Shown: piece by piece, positions 1-11,740 of the stretch
Position numbering within the stretch: the stretch's first letter is position 1
Layout of the letters: every line of letters begins with the position of its first letter
Origin: Comamonadaceae bacterium G21597-S1
Lineage (GTDB): Bacteria; Pseudomonadota; Gammaproteobacteria; Burkholderiales; Burkholderiaceae_C
DNA: 64,000 nucleotides
Direction: 5' to 3'
NCBI GenBank assembly: GCA_027214345.1
Contig: JAPWHR010000014.1
Span: forward strand, 1-64,000
Notes under the pieces: generated by a model
Seen by the model: the letters and a program-made list of their open reading frames with translations, nothing else
Told to the model about the DNA's origin: nothing
Databases searched by the model: none
Position numbers and translations under genes: made by a program

Positions 1-48
1 CGGCCGCTCCGAAGCGGCCGGCCCGCCCCCCAGTGGGGGGTTCGGCCG
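1..48. terminator. GC-rich hairpins beyond the end of the sulfide operon
   Basis: Two inverted repeats lie just past the stop codon of the minus-strand CsoR-family gene. One has 8-bp arms (CGGCCGCT/AGCGGCCG) around CCGA at 1–20. The other is six C, AGT, six G at 26–40, flanked by further CGGCCG arms. They could end the minus-strand operon or a plus-strand gene left of the window. There is no clear T tract, so intrinsic termination is not proven. The C6-N3-G6 core also resembles the C-rich/G-rich operators of CsoR-family repressors. Confidence 0.35.
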
Positions 49-92
49 GTTTACACGCAGTGAAACCGGACAGACGGGGGGCGTCTTTAACC

Positions 93-383
93 TCAACGCA
101 GCTTGCCCAGCATCGCCTCCATGTGGGCCATCATGTGGGCCAGGTCGTCGGAGGCGCCGGCCTTGTCGCCCAGGCGCTCGCCGAGTTCCTGCTCGATGAA
201 ACACACGGTCATGCGCACATAGGCGCTGTCCAGTGCCTTGCGCACCGCCGACATCTGGCCGGCGATCGCCAGGCAGTCGTCGCCCTCCTCGATCATGCGC
301 TGCACGCCACGCAACTGGCCCTCGGCCCGTTTGAGTCGGTGCAGCAGGTCGGTGCGCGTTTTCTGGTCGCTGAGAATGGTCAT
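93..383 (-). CDS. CsoR/RcnR/FrmR-family transcriptional repressor, probable thiol or persulfide sensor
   Basis: Small all-helical repressor of the DUF156 family, 96 residues from the chosen ATG. The hallmark helix-1 signature LHRLKRAEGQLRGVQRM starts near residue 14. Two cysteines are seen, Cys37 and Cys61. Cys37 aligns with the conserved first ligand (Cys35 of FrmR, Cys36 of CsoR). Cys61 sits one position before the usual His, which is replaced by Phe, so the standard copper or nickel/cobalt ligand set is not intact. A two-Cys arrangement recalls the persulfide sensor CstR, and the operon carries sulfide:quinone reductase and OsmC genes, so sensing of reactive sulfur is inferred. It is the last gene of the operon and probably represses it through the operators near 6.9 kb. 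A longer in-frame start 48 bp upstream exists, but it adds a non-conserved tail. Confidence 0.85.
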   Translation of the reverse strand: MTILSDQKTRTDLLHRLKRAEGQLRGVQRMIEEGDDCLAIAGQMSAVRKALDSAYVRMTVCFIEQELGERLGDKAGASDDLAHMMAHMEAMLGKLR

Positions 384-438
384 GGCGCAGCTGGCCGCCT
401 TGCGGCGCTCGGAGGAAGTCGGAGGCGCCATTATGTTG

Positions 439-885
439 TCACTTCAGCAGCGCACCGTCGGCGTCGTGCACCTGCACCGTGATCGGGATACCGGCACCCA
501 CGCTCTGGGACACGGTACAGAAGGCCTCGAACTGGTCCAGCACCCGGTTCAGATGCTGCAGCCCGGCGGCCGCGACGCCGAGCGTCAGCGTCACCTGCAT
601 GCCCAGCACACGCAGCCGGTTCTCCGGATTGCGGCCGACCTCGGCCGTCACCTCGCAGCGGATCGGTTCGGGCGACTGCTTGTATTTGCGCAGCGCAAAC
701 AACAAGGAATCGCTCAGGCAGGTGCCGACAGCGGCCGCCAAAAGCTGCACCGGTGAAGGGCCTTCGCCCTTGCCCAGCGGAGGCGGTTCGTCGGCCAGCC
801 AGTCAGGTGCCGCGCCGCCGAACTGCATCGTGAACTGGTAGTCCTGGCCCTGGACCAGGCGCACGGTTTCCTTTCCGTCGGCCAT
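439..885 (-). CDS. OsmC/Ohr-family thiol peroxidase-like protein
   Basis: 148 residues, the usual OsmC length. The family's two redox cysteines are present: Cys56 in VGTCLSD at the start of the central helix and Cys123 in EAFCTVSQSV. OsmC proteins reduce organic hydroperoxides with these thiols, and some are proposed to act on persulfides. It starts 3 bp after the stop of the DUF2892 gene and is cotranscribed with sulfide:quinone reductase. A role in cleaning up reactive sulfur or peroxide by-products is therefore inferred. The substrate is not readable from sequence. Confidence 0.88.
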   Translation of the reverse strand: MADGKETVRLVQGQDYQFTMQFGGAAPDWLADEPPPLGKGEGPSPVQLLAAAVGTCLSDSLLFALRKYKQSPEPIRCEVTAEVGRNPENRLRVLGMQVTLTLGVAAAGLQHLNRVLDQFEAFCTVSQSVGAGIPITVQVHDADGALLK

Positions 886-888
886 GGC

Positions 889-1110
889 TCAGGCCCGGCC
901 CGGCGCTTTTTCCGGCACACCGAGCTTCTTCAGGATGAAACCCAGCGGGCAGACGTTGGTAAACCCGAACTGGAACAGGTTGGCACCGACGAAGGCGGTG
1001 AACGCGAGCCACCACGGGCTGACGAACAGCGGACTGCCCTCGACGCCAAGCGCCAGCGAAATCAGGATGAACAGGCCGGCAAAAATGCGGATGTAACGTT
1101 CTACGGTCAT
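889..1110 (-). CDS. DUF2892 / YgaP-type small inner-membrane protein
   Basis: 73-residue protein with two hydrophobic segments (about residues 7–22 and 32–50) and a conserved-looking NVCPLGFILKKLG stretch after the second. The YgaP membrane domain (DUF2892) has this form and is often fused to or encoded beside rhodanese and sulfur-oxidation genes. A good ribosome site (AAGGAG) precedes the ATG. It lies between sulfide:quinone reductase and OsmC in one transcription unit. The single Cys before the C-terminal tail could carry sulfane sulfur, which is only a suggestion. Confidence 0.85.
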   Translation of the reverse strand: MTVERYIRIFAGLFILISLALGVEGSPLFVSPWWLAFTAFVGANLFQFGFTNVCPLGFILKKLGVPEKAPGRA

Positions 1111-1157
1111 GGGATAACTCCTTGCGGTTGTAAAAAAAAGATTGATGGATCAGGCTG

Positions 1158-2435
1158 TCATTTCTCCACCAGGCGCACGATCCCGAGCGCCTTGAGCACG
1201 TATTTCTCGTACACCGGCTCGACATTGCCGGTCTTCATCTTGCGCATGAAATATTTCTCGAAACCGATCTTGGCCAGGTGCACCCACTTGCCCTTCTTGA
1301 ACCAGTTCACGTTGCGCGGAGGGATCTGCGGCAAGGCCACGAACGCGGCGCCGGTGTCGCCCATGTCGGCCAGACAGATTGCGTTCCACGTCGCCCGGGC
1401 CGTGGGCTGCTTGCCCGCGAGCTCGTCGGCGATGTTGTGCGCGATCGCCGTCACCATGGTCTCGATCATGTAACCGGTCTTGGGCGCACCGGTGGGCACC
1501 GGCGTCACCTCGACCGGCGGAATCGCCACGCAGACGCCGGCCGAAAAGATGTTCCGGAACGCCTTGCTGCGCTGGAACTCGTCGATCATCACGAAGCCGC
1601 GCGGGTTGCACAGGCCGGGCACGGCGGCCACCGGATCGACGCCCTTGAACGCGGGCAACATCATGGCGAGCTTGAACGGCACCTCGTGCTCCTTGTGCAC
1701 CTGGCCCTTGTCGTCCAGTTCGGAGACGAGCAGCTTGTCGGCCTCGACCCGGGTGGTCTTGGCATTGGTGATCCATTTGATGTCGTGGCCTCGCAGCTCC
1801 GACTCCAGCATGGACTTGCTGTCGCCGACACCGCCCAGGCCCAGGTGGCCGATATAGGGCTCGCTGGTGACATAGGTGATCGGCACCTTGTGGCGCAACT
1901 TGCGTTTGCGCAGGTCGGCATCCAGGATGAACGCGAACTCGTAGGCCGGGCCGAAACAGCTCGCGCCGGGCATCGCGCCCACGACGACCGGCCCGGGGTC
2001 CTTCAGGAACTCCTGGTAGCGGGCCCAGAACTGCTCGGCATGCGGCACGGTGCACACCGAATGGGTGTGGCCGCCATGCGGGCCGGCGCCCGGCACCTCG
2101 TCGAACGCGAGCTTGGGCCCGGTGGTGATGATCAGGTAGTCGTAGGCCAGCGTTTCGCCGCCGTCCAGCGTCACGCTGTTGCCGGGGGCGTCGATCGCGG
2201 TGACGGCCTTGGCCTTGAAGGCGATGCCTTTGCTCTCCAGCGCGGGCGCAATCGGCATCGTCACCACCGGCCGTTCGCGCCAGCCCACCGCCACCCACGG
2301 ATTGGACGGCGTGAACTGGAAATAGTCGACCGGATTGACGACGGTGATCGTGTGTTCCTTGGGCAGCAAGGCCCGCATTTCATACGCGGCGGGCATGCCG
2401 CCGATTCCGGCTCCGATGATGACGATGTGGGCCAT
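1158..2435 (-). CDS. sqr: sulfide:quinone oxidoreductase (SQR)
   Basis: FAD flavoprotein of 425 residues that oxidises sulfide to sulfane sulfur or polysulfide and passes electrons to the quinone pool at the inner membrane. The N-terminal FAD motif GAGIGG is at residues 8–13. All three catalytic cysteines of the bacterial SQR family are in place: Cys128, Cys160 and Cys354, matching Cys128, Cys160 and Cys356 of the Acidithiobacillus ferrooxidans enzyme. The C-terminal region (WFKKGKW and after) is amphipathic, as expected for monotopic membrane binding. A strong AAGGAG site precedes the ATG. It sits downstream of an RND pump and upstream of DUF2892 and OsmC, making this a sulfide detoxification operon. 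Confidence 0.92.
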   Translation of the reverse strand: MAHIVIIGAGIGGMPAAYEMRALLPKEHTITVVNPVDYFQFTPSNPWVAVGWRERPVVTMPIAPALESKGIAFKAKAVTAIDAPGNSVTLDGGETLAYDYLIITTGPKLAFDEVPGAGPHGGHTHSVCTVPHAEQFWARYQEFLKDPGPVVVGAMPGASCFGPAYEFAFILDADLRKRKLRHKVPITYVTSEPYIGHLGLGGVGDSKSMLESELRGHDIKWITNAKTTRVEADKLLVSELDDKGQVHKEHEVPFKLAMMLPAFKGVDPVAAVPGLCNPRGFVMIDEFQRSKAFRNIFSAGVCVAIPPVEVTPVPTGAPKTGYMIETMVTAIAHNIADELAGKQPTARATWNAICLADMGDTGAAFVALPQIPPRNVNWFKKGKWVHLAKIGFEKYFMRKMKTGNVEPVYEKYVLKALGIVRLVEK

Positions 2436-2454
2436 GCTTGTCTCCTTGGGTTGA

Positions 2455-5816
<3,362 letters not shown>

Positions 5817-5817
<1 letters not shown>

Positions 5818-6869
5818 CACTCCGCGATCGCGCCCGGCAGGCCGGCGCGCACCGGATCACGGGCAATACGTTCACCGCTGCGCAGTCCGGCCAGGACCTC
5901 GACCTGCTGGTCCAGCGCCGGCCCGACACGGACCGCGCGCAGGATGAATCCCTTGTCGGTGGCGACATAGACCGCGGTCAGTTCACCGCGGCGCAGGATC
6001 GCCTCGCGCGGCACCGTGAGCCGCGCGGCGGCATCGGCCTGTGCGGCGCCGCCGCTGGCACGCACACGCACCATCTGGCCCGGCCGCAGTCCGGTGGCGC
6101 TGGCCGGCAGGGGCAGGCGCCACTCCACGGTCTGCGACACCGGGTCGGCCGTGGGCTGCATCTCGCGCGCCGTCGGCGCCACGCTGCGGCCGTCGGGCAA
6201 CACCACGACGACATCGGTGCTCGCCGCGGTCTCCGCAACGCGCGAGGCCGGCACGTAGGCCACGGCCCGCAACAGGCCCGGCTGATACAGGGTCAGCAGC
6301 GCCCGGCCCGGCAAGGCCAGGTCACCGGCCTCCACATGGGTGGCGAGCACGACGGCATCGAAGGGTGCGACCAGGTCGGCAAACCCCTGCGTCACCGCGG
6401 CCTGGGTACGGGCGGCCTGGGCCTGTGTCACTGCAGCCTGGGCCGACTTGACCTGGTTCTCGATGCTGTCGAGCGCCGCCGCACTGAGGAAACCGCTCTT
6501 GCGCAGTTCGCGGTTGCGCTCGAGCACCTGCTGCGCATCGCGCAACGCGGATTGCGCTTGCACCACAGCTGCGTCGCTGCGGGCGGTGTTGGCACGCATC
6601 TCGCGGTCGTCCAGCCGCACCAGCGCCTGGCCGCGGCGCACCGTGTCGCCAGCCTTGACACGCAAGGCCAGCACGCTGCCGCCCACCTGTGCGGTGACGG
6701 TGGCCTGGCGCTGCGGTTCGAGCACGCCATCGATATCGAACACGGAACCGGCGCCGGACTGGCCGACCGGCACCGTGGCAACCCGGATCCCGGCCGGATC
6801 GGGCATGGCGGCGCCGGCCTGCGTGGCCAGCAACGCCAGGACAACGAATACGTGACGGATGACAGACAT
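5817..6869 (-). CDS. RND efflux periplasmic adaptor subunit (HlyD/AcrA type)
   Basis: 350-residue membrane-fusion protein that joins the RND permease to an outer-membrane channel. The chosen ATG gives a clean signal peptide (SVIRHVFVVLALLATQAGAA) and has GGAG upstream. An in-frame upstream start would read through the operator region. A split biotinyl-lipoyl domain (GGSVLALRVKAGDTVRRGQ, later VAPFDAVVLATHVEAGD) flanks an alpha-helical hairpin at about residues 85–150, followed by a beta-barrel. There is no lipobox. It is the first gene of the sulfide operon and lies 30 bp from a palindromic operator. Confidence 0.9.
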
Positions 6870-6882
6870 GGTTTGGTCTCCT

Positions 6883-6914
6883 ATACCCCCTGCAGTATAT
6901 ACCCTAAAGGGTAT
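6883..6914. promoter_or_regulatory. tandem CsoR-family operators in front of the RND–SQR operon
   Basis: Two adjacent 16-bp dyads. The promoter-distal one (6899–6914) is a perfect palindrome, ATACCCT-AA-AGGGTAT. The nearer one (6883–6898) is ATAC-N8-GTAT with a C tract. CsoR, RcnR and CstR repressors bind exactly this kind of AT-flanked C-tract/G-tract palindrome. The sites lie 14–45 bp upstream of the adaptor start codon and would block the operon promoter. Assignment to the operon's own repressor is inference. Confidence 0.75.
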
Positions 6915-7021
6915 GCTGTCGATTCTCCGGCACGCGATGGCGTGGACGTTGACGCGGATCAAACATCGTCCCGATGCGGCTTGCAGCCGTACACTCGGCC
7001 GATCACCGAACAGGAGCCACG

Positions 7022-7375
7022 ATGTCGTATCTGTTGTTGATCGTCGAACCCCGAGACCAGCGCGCCGAACGCGGCGTCGAAGCCGGCAAGCAGGTCTATG
7101 CGGAGATGGCAGCCTTCGCCGCGGAACTGCAGCAACGCGGGGTATTGCTCGGCGTCGAGTCGCTGGCCTCGGACGCCAAGGGCACGCGGGTGCAGGTGCG
7201 CGACGGTCGGGTCCGGGCGCTGGACGGGCCGTTCACCGAGTCCAAGGAGATGGTCGGCGGCTTCTTCCTGCTCAACTGCACCGACCGCGCACAGGCCCTG
7301 ACGATCGCGCAGCAGTGCCCGGCCGCGCAGTGGGCGACGGTCGAGGTCCGCGAAGTGGGACCGTGTTTCGAATAG
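7022..7375 (+). CDS. DGPF/YCII-domain protein, partner of the ECF42 sigma factor
   Basis: 117-residue protein of the YciI-like (DGPF) family. The name-giving motif LDGPFTESKEMVGGFF lies near residues 62–77. AGGAG stands 6 bp before the ATG; an earlier in-frame ATG lacks a ribosome site. The biochemical role of DGPF proteins is unsettled, but they are the standard genomic partners of ECF42 sigma factors, and one such sigma factor is encoded two genes downstream. It is expected to be a target or modulator of that sigma factor. It diverges from the sulfide operon. Confidence 0.85.
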   Translation: MSYLLLIVEPRDQRAERGVEAGKQVYAEMAAFAAELQQRGVLLGVESLASDAKGTRVQVRDGRVRALDGPFTESKEMVGGFFLLNCTDRAQALTIAQQCPAAQWATVEVREVGPCFE

Positions 7376-7463
7376 CGGTCGAAATTGGCGCGGCCCGTTC
7401 GTCGTCATGGCGAAGGGCCCGCATGGGGCGGGCACCCAGCCATCTGCACACGAAGGAGAACCC

Positions 7464-7820
7464 ATGGCCACCTATGTCGACGGATTCATCGTCCCCGTCC
7501 CGACCGCGAACCGGTCCGCCTACCGGAAGATCGCTCGCCAGGCCGGCAAGATCTTCAAGGAACATGGCGCGCTGAGCGTCATCGAATGCTGGGGCGACGA
7601 TGTCAAGCCCGGCAAATCGACCTCCTTCCCCCAGAGCGTCAAGCTCAAGGCCGACGAGACGGTCGTGTTCTCGTGGATCACCTACACATCGCGCAAGCAC
7701 CGCGACAGCGTCGTCGCCAAGGTCATGCAGGACCCGCGCATGCCATCGGATCCGAAGAACTTTCCGTTCGACGGCAAGCGCATGATCTTCGGCGGCTTCA
7801 AGACCATCGTGGAGCTGTAG
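7464..7820 (+). CDS. DUF1428 family protein
   Basis: 118-residue cytosolic protein beginning MATYVDGFIVPVP, the typical DUF1428 opening, and ending with KRMIFGGFKTIVEL, the usual close. GAAGGAG precedes the ATG. DUF1428 is a dimeric alpha/beta-barrel (ferredoxin-like) fold related to YciI-type proteins; no activity is established. Its position between the DGPF gene and the sigma factor gene suggests a shared regulon. Confidence 0.85.
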   Translation: MATYVDGFIVPVPTANRSAYRKIARQAGKIFKEHGALSVIECWGDDVKPGKSTSFPQSVKLKADETVVFSWITYTSRKHRDSVVAKVMQDPRMPSDPKNFPFDGKRMIFGGFKTIVEL

Positions 7821-7843
7821 CCGGCCGCCGGCCCCACGCGCGC

Positions 7844-9133
7844 ATGCCATCGACCGACCTGAACGCACGGATCGCCGCCATCTGGCGCATCGAGTCCGGC
7901 GCGGTGATCGCCAAGCTCGCGCGCATGCTGCGCGACGTCGGCCAGGCCGAAGAGATCGCGCAGGATGCGCTGGTCACGGCGCTCGAACGCTGGCCCCGCG
8001 ATGGCATGCCCGACAACCCCGGAGCCTGGCTCATGACCACGGCCAAGAACCGCGCCCTCGACCGCCTGCGCCAGGAGGCGATGCAGGCGCGCAAGCACGA
8101 AGCCATCGGCCAGGACCTGGCTGCACTGCGTGCGGACGTGACGCCGGACTTCGTCGACGACCTCGATGCGGCGCGGGCCGACGACATCGGCGACGACCTG
8201 CTGCGCCTGATCTTCACCGCCTGCCACCCGGTGTTGTCGACCGAGGCGCGGGTCGCGCTCACGCTGCGCCTGCTCGGGGGCCTCACCACCGCAGAGATCG
8301 CGCGCGCCTTCCTGGCACCGGAGCCGACGATTGCGCAACGCATCGTGCGGGCCAAACGCAGCCTCACGGCTGCCCGGGTGCCGTTCGAAGTACCCGACGC
8401 GAAGCAGCGCAACACGCGGCTGGCCTCGGTGCTGGAGGTCATCTACCTGGTGTTCAACGAGGGGTATGCCGCAACCGCGGGCGACGACTGGATGCGCCAG
8501 GCCCTGTGCGACGAGGCGATGCGGCTGGGCCGGGTGCTGGCCCGGCTGATGCCGCACGAGCCCGAGGTGCACGGCCTGCTCTCGCTGATGGAAATCCAGG
8601 CCTCACGCAGCGCCGCACGGGTGGACCCGCACGGACGCCCGGTGCGGCTGGCTGAGCAGGATCGCTCGCGCTGGGACCACCTGCTGATCCAGCGCGGCCT
8701 GGCCGCACTCGCGCGCAGCAAGCAGTTGGGTGGCGCGCGCGGCCCCTACGCCCTGCAGGCGGCACTGGCGGCCTGTCATGCCCGCGCGCGCAGCGCCGAG
8801 GCCACCGACTGGTCGCAGATCGTCGCCTTGTACGATGCGCTGGCCCAGGTCGCACCGTCGCCAGTGGTGGAGCTCAACCGCGCGGTGGCGGTCGGCATGG
8901 TGTTCGGTCCGCAGGCGGCGCTGGAGATCGTCGATGCGCTGGCGGCCGACCAGACACTGGGGCAGTACCACTGGCTGCCCAGCGTGCGCGGCGACCTGCT
9001 GGAGAAACTGGATCGGCGCGAAGAGGCGCGTGCCGAGTTCACGCGCGCCGCGTCGATGACCCGCAACACGCAGGAGCAGGAATTTCTGTTGCGCCGCGCG
9101 CAACAGGCCGTCGCCCCGGGCCGGATCAGTTGA
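7844..9133 (+). CDS. ECF42-type RNA polymerase sigma factor with C-terminal TPR-like extension
   Basis: 429 residues, far longer than an ordinary ECF sigma factor. Region 2 (about residues 15–85, ending TTAKNRALDRLRQE) and region 4 (about 130–180, TTAEIARAFLAPEPTIAQRIVRAK) occupy the first half. The second half is the helical DUF6596/TPR-like extension typical of ECF42, with VFNEGYAAT and HEPEVHGLLSLME. ECF42 members lack a classical anti-sigma factor and rely on this extension for activity, with DGPF genes as neighbours, as seen here. The ATG lies 24 bp after the DUF1428 stop with a poor ribosome site. The 3' end overlaps the convergent DUF3014 gene by 8 bp. Confidence 0.9.
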   Translation: MPSTDLNARIAAIWRIESGAVIAKLARMLRDVGQAEEIAQDALVTALERWPRDGMPDNPGAWLMTTAKNRALDRLRQEAMQARKHEAIGQDLAALRADVTPDFVDDLDAARADDIGDDLLRLIFTACHPVLSTEARVALTLRLLGGLTTAEIARAFLAPEPTIAQRIVRAKRSLTAARVPFEVPDAKQRNTRLASVLEVIYLVFNEGYAATAGDDWMRQALCDEAMRLGRVLARLMPHEPEVHGLLSLMEIQASRSAARVDPHGRPVRLAEQDRSRWDHLLIQRGLAALARSKQLGGARGPYALQAALAACHARARSAEATDWSQIVALYDALAQVAPSPVVELNRAVAVGMVFGPQAALEIVDALAADQTLGQYHWLPSVRGDLLEKLDRREEARAEFTRAASMTRNTQEQEFLLRRAQQAVAPGRIS

Positions 9134-9995
9134 TGGTGCGCCCGGCGATCCGCTTGCGCAGGTCGCGCAACTTGGCCTTGAGCGCGGCCGTATTGCGCAG
9201 GCCCATGCGCAACATGATCTTCTGGCCAGCCGGTCGTGCTTCCAGGGTCGGATCGGCGTATTCGTAGCGGATCCACGGGCGTTTCTCGGCGATCGGCCCC
9301 TTTACCCGCATCAGCGTGACCTGGATCGGTGCCGACGGCTCGGGCGTCTGCAGCAACTGGTCGATCACCTCGACCAGGCGGTTGTTGAAATACTTGCCGG
9401 GGTAACCCAGATCCTCATACGCCTTTTGCAACAAAGGGTACATGCGCACATACAGGGCCACGGCCGCATCGCTGTCGATGGCGGTGACGAACCGCACGAA
9501 GGCGTTGTAACGCTCGCCATTGCCGCCGGCGATGTACTCGACGCCGTCCTTCTCGACCACCAGGAAACGCGCCGGCGCAGGCGCAACCGGCCACAGACGC
9601 GAGGCCGTGTGGCCACGGGCCAGGTTGTCGACGGTGGCCACGACACGGCGCGCAAAGTCGCTCAGGTCCAGGAACGACAAGGCCTGCTCGCGACCGAGCA
9701 GTTCAGTGACCGCGTCGCGCACCGCGTTGTCGTCCTCGGCCACGATCGGTGGCAAGGCCGCGGATGCACCGGGGGCCGGCGCGATGGCTTCAATCGGGTA
9801 GTTGGCCGGCTCCGACGCGGCGGCCTCGGGTGCCGGTGCCATGGTCTCGGGCGCCGCCACGGGCGGCGCGACGGCGGGCGCCTCGGCGATGGGCGCGAGC
9901 GCCGGCGGCTGCTGCTTTTGCCACCAGAGATATCCGATACCGGCCAGGCCGGCGATCAGCACGGCCCCGATCAACCAACGGGAGAGATGTTGCAT
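9126..9995 (-). CDS. DUF3014 membrane-anchored protein
   Basis: 289 residues. An N-terminal signal anchor (about 8–25) is followed by a Pro/Ala-rich linker (about 30–80) and a conserved periplasmic domain with YPIEAIAP at its start and VEYIAGGNGERYNAFVRF in the middle, as in DUF3014 proteins. The function of the family is unknown. The gene is monocistronic; its stop overlaps the end of the sigma factor gene. GGGAG sits about 9 bp before the ATG. Confidence 0.82.
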   Translation of the reverse strand: MQHLSRWLIGAVLIAGLAGIGYLWWQKQQPPALAPIAEAPAVAPPVAAPETMAPAPEAAASEPANYPIEAIAPAPGASAALPPIVAEDDNAVRDAVTELLGREQALSFLDLSDFARRVVATVDNLARGHTASRLWPVAPAPARFLVVEKDGVEYIAGGNGERYNAFVRFVTAIDSDAAVALYVRMYPLLQKAYEDLGYPGKYFNNRLVEVIDQLLQTPEPSAPIQVTLMRVKGPIAEKRPWIRYEYADPTLEARPAGQKIMLRMGLRNTAALKAKLRDLRKRIAGRTIN

Positions 9996-10145
9996 GGCGT
10001 CAATGCGCGGCCGCTGTTCCGGTGCCGGAACAACACTGCATCGGGAGCATCCCTGCGCATGCAGGCGATGGCTGGCATGGCAGCGCGTTCAATTGGGTTG
10101 CAAACAAGTTTACGCCAGCCCGCGGTGGCCGGACAACCGCCGCCA

Positions 10146-10907
10146 TCAGGCCTCCCGCACATCGGCGATCACCGGTTCTCCGAAGTCAGGGCGCGCCAGG
10201 TAGGCCAGCACCTGCCGCGCGGCCTGCTCCGGCGACGTCAACGCGGCGTCGTCCTTGAGCCGCTGGAAGTTGTCGCGGTCCGGAAACTCCTGCGGATCGC
10301 CCTCGCGCAGTTCGGTCTGCATGCCGGTGTCGATGACGCCCGGCGCCAGCGACACGATGCGTGCACCATGTGGCTTGCGCGCCTCATCCAGCGCCACGCA
10401 GCGGCTGACATGGTCCATGCCGGCCTTCGCGGCGCAATACAGGGCCGTGCCCGCCATCGCGCGCCGTCCCAGGCCGGACGAGATGTTCAGGATGCGGCGC
10501 GGCAGGCCCCATGCGCCGGTGGTGGCCAGGAACGCCGCGGCCAGTTGCACCGGCGCCTCCAGGTCGATGCGCAGCGCCATGGCGATATCCTGCGCCGCAG
10601 CCGTGTCCAGCGGCCCGAGGTGGCCGATGACCCCGGCGTTGTTGATCAGCCGGGCACTGCCCAGCGTGGCCGGATCCTGCGCCTGCAACCAGCCGCGCAA
10701 CTGCTCGGCCACCGGCGCGGCATCGGCCAGGTCGGCCGTCCATTGCGTCAGCTGCGTGCCCTGGTCATCGGCCCAGGACTGCAGGGCCTCGGACCGGTTG
10801 CGCGAAATGCACAGCAGCACCGCACCTTGCACGCACAGCTGGCGTGCCATCGCCAGACCCATGCCGCGCGAGGCGCCGGTCAGGATCGTCAAATCATGTC
10901 TTGCCAT
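10146..10907 (-). CDS. short-chain dehydrogenase/reductase (sepiapterin/benzil-reductase-like)
   Basis: 253-residue classical SDR. NAD(P) motif TGASRGMG is at residues 9–16, NNAGVIG near 95, the catalytic Ser in NISSGLG, and Tyr-x-x-x-Lys in YCAAKAG. The overall pattern (SLAPGVIDTGMQTELRE after the active site) resembles benzil or sepiapterin reductase-like SDRs. The substrate is not known. A strong GGAGG ribosome site precedes the ATG. The gene diverges from a methyltransferase gene with an 87-bp gap. Confidence 0.83.
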   Translation of the reverse strand: MARHDLTILTGASRGMGLAMARQLCVQGAVLLCISRNRSEALQSWADDQGTQLTQWTADLADAAPVAEQLRGWLQAQDPATLGSARLINNAGVIGHLGPLDTAAAQDIAMALRIDLEAPVQLAAAFLATTGAWGLPRRILNISSGLGRRAMAGTALYCAAKAGMDHVSRCVALDEARKPHGARIVSLAPGVIDTGMQTELREGDPQEFPDRDNFQRLKDDAALTSPEQAARQVLAYLARPDFGEPVIADVREA

Positions 10908-10994
10908 CGGGAAAACCTCCTTGTCGGGCCATTGTGCACGCGCCGAGGCCCGACGCGCGCAAAATCGGGGGCCACCCCGACCTCGACCAACACC

Positions 10995-11621
10995 ATGACC
11001 GACACCCGTTTCGCCGACGCCGCCGCCACCTGGAACACCCGCTTCCAGGGCGCCGACTACCTGTTCGGCACCCAGCCCAATGTCTACCTGCAGTCGCACG
11101 CCGCCCATCTGCCGGCAAACGGCACCGCCTTGTGCGTGGCCGACGGCGAAGGACGCAACAGCGTCTGGCTGGCGCGCCAGGGCCTGCAGGTCGACGCCTT
11201 CGACATTTCCGAGGTCGGCGTGGCCAAGGCGCGCACGCTGGCCCACGAGGCCGGCGTGCAGGTGAACTACACGGTGGCCGACTGCGACCGGTGGCCATGG
11301 CCACACGAGCATTACGACATGGTCGCGGCCATCTTCATCCAGTTCGCCGATCCCGCGATGCGCACGCGCCTGTTCGCCAACATGGTGCGCACGCTCAAGC
11401 CCGGCGGCCTGCTGATCCTGCAGGGGTACACGCCGAAGCAACTCGAATACAAGACCGGCGGCCCGCCGATCCTGGCCCACCTGTATACCGAGGAGATGCT
11501 GCGTCAAGCCTTCGCCGACCTCGAACTGATCGAACTGCGCATGTACGAGGATGACCTGGCGGAGGGCGATCACCATCGGGGCCGCTCGGCGCTGGCCGGC
11601 CTGGTGGCGCGCAAGCGCTGA
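10995..11621 (+). CDS. class I SAM-dependent methyltransferase
   Basis: 208-residue Rossmann-fold methyltransferase. Motif I is LCVADGEGRNSVWLA (about residues 46–60), motif II the acidic DAFDIS, and the post-I/III region includes TVADCDRWPWP. The layout resembles TehB/thiopurine-type small-molecule methyltransferases (Methyltransf_11/25). The substrate cannot be deduced. The ATG is the first in the frame consistent with the family N-terminus. Confidence 0.83.
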   Translation: MTDTRFADAAATWNTRFQGADYLFGTQPNVYLQSHAAHLPANGTALCVADGEGRNSVWLARQGLQVDAFDISEVGVAKARTLAHEAGVQVNYTVADCDRWPWPHEHYDMVAAIFIQFADPAMRTRLFANMVRTLKPGGLLILQGYTPKQLEYKTGGPPILAHLYTEEMLRQAFADLELIELRMYEDDLAEGDHHRGRSALAGLVARKR

Positions 11622-11740
11622 GCGTGCGCTGGCGGCCGGCGCCGCTGCCGGCGACCGCGCCCCACGCGGCGCGACGGGAGCCGCGCCGGACGGCGCCCTC
11701 CTAGAATGCACGCTCCCCTTCCGTCCCCCTCCCTGTTCGC

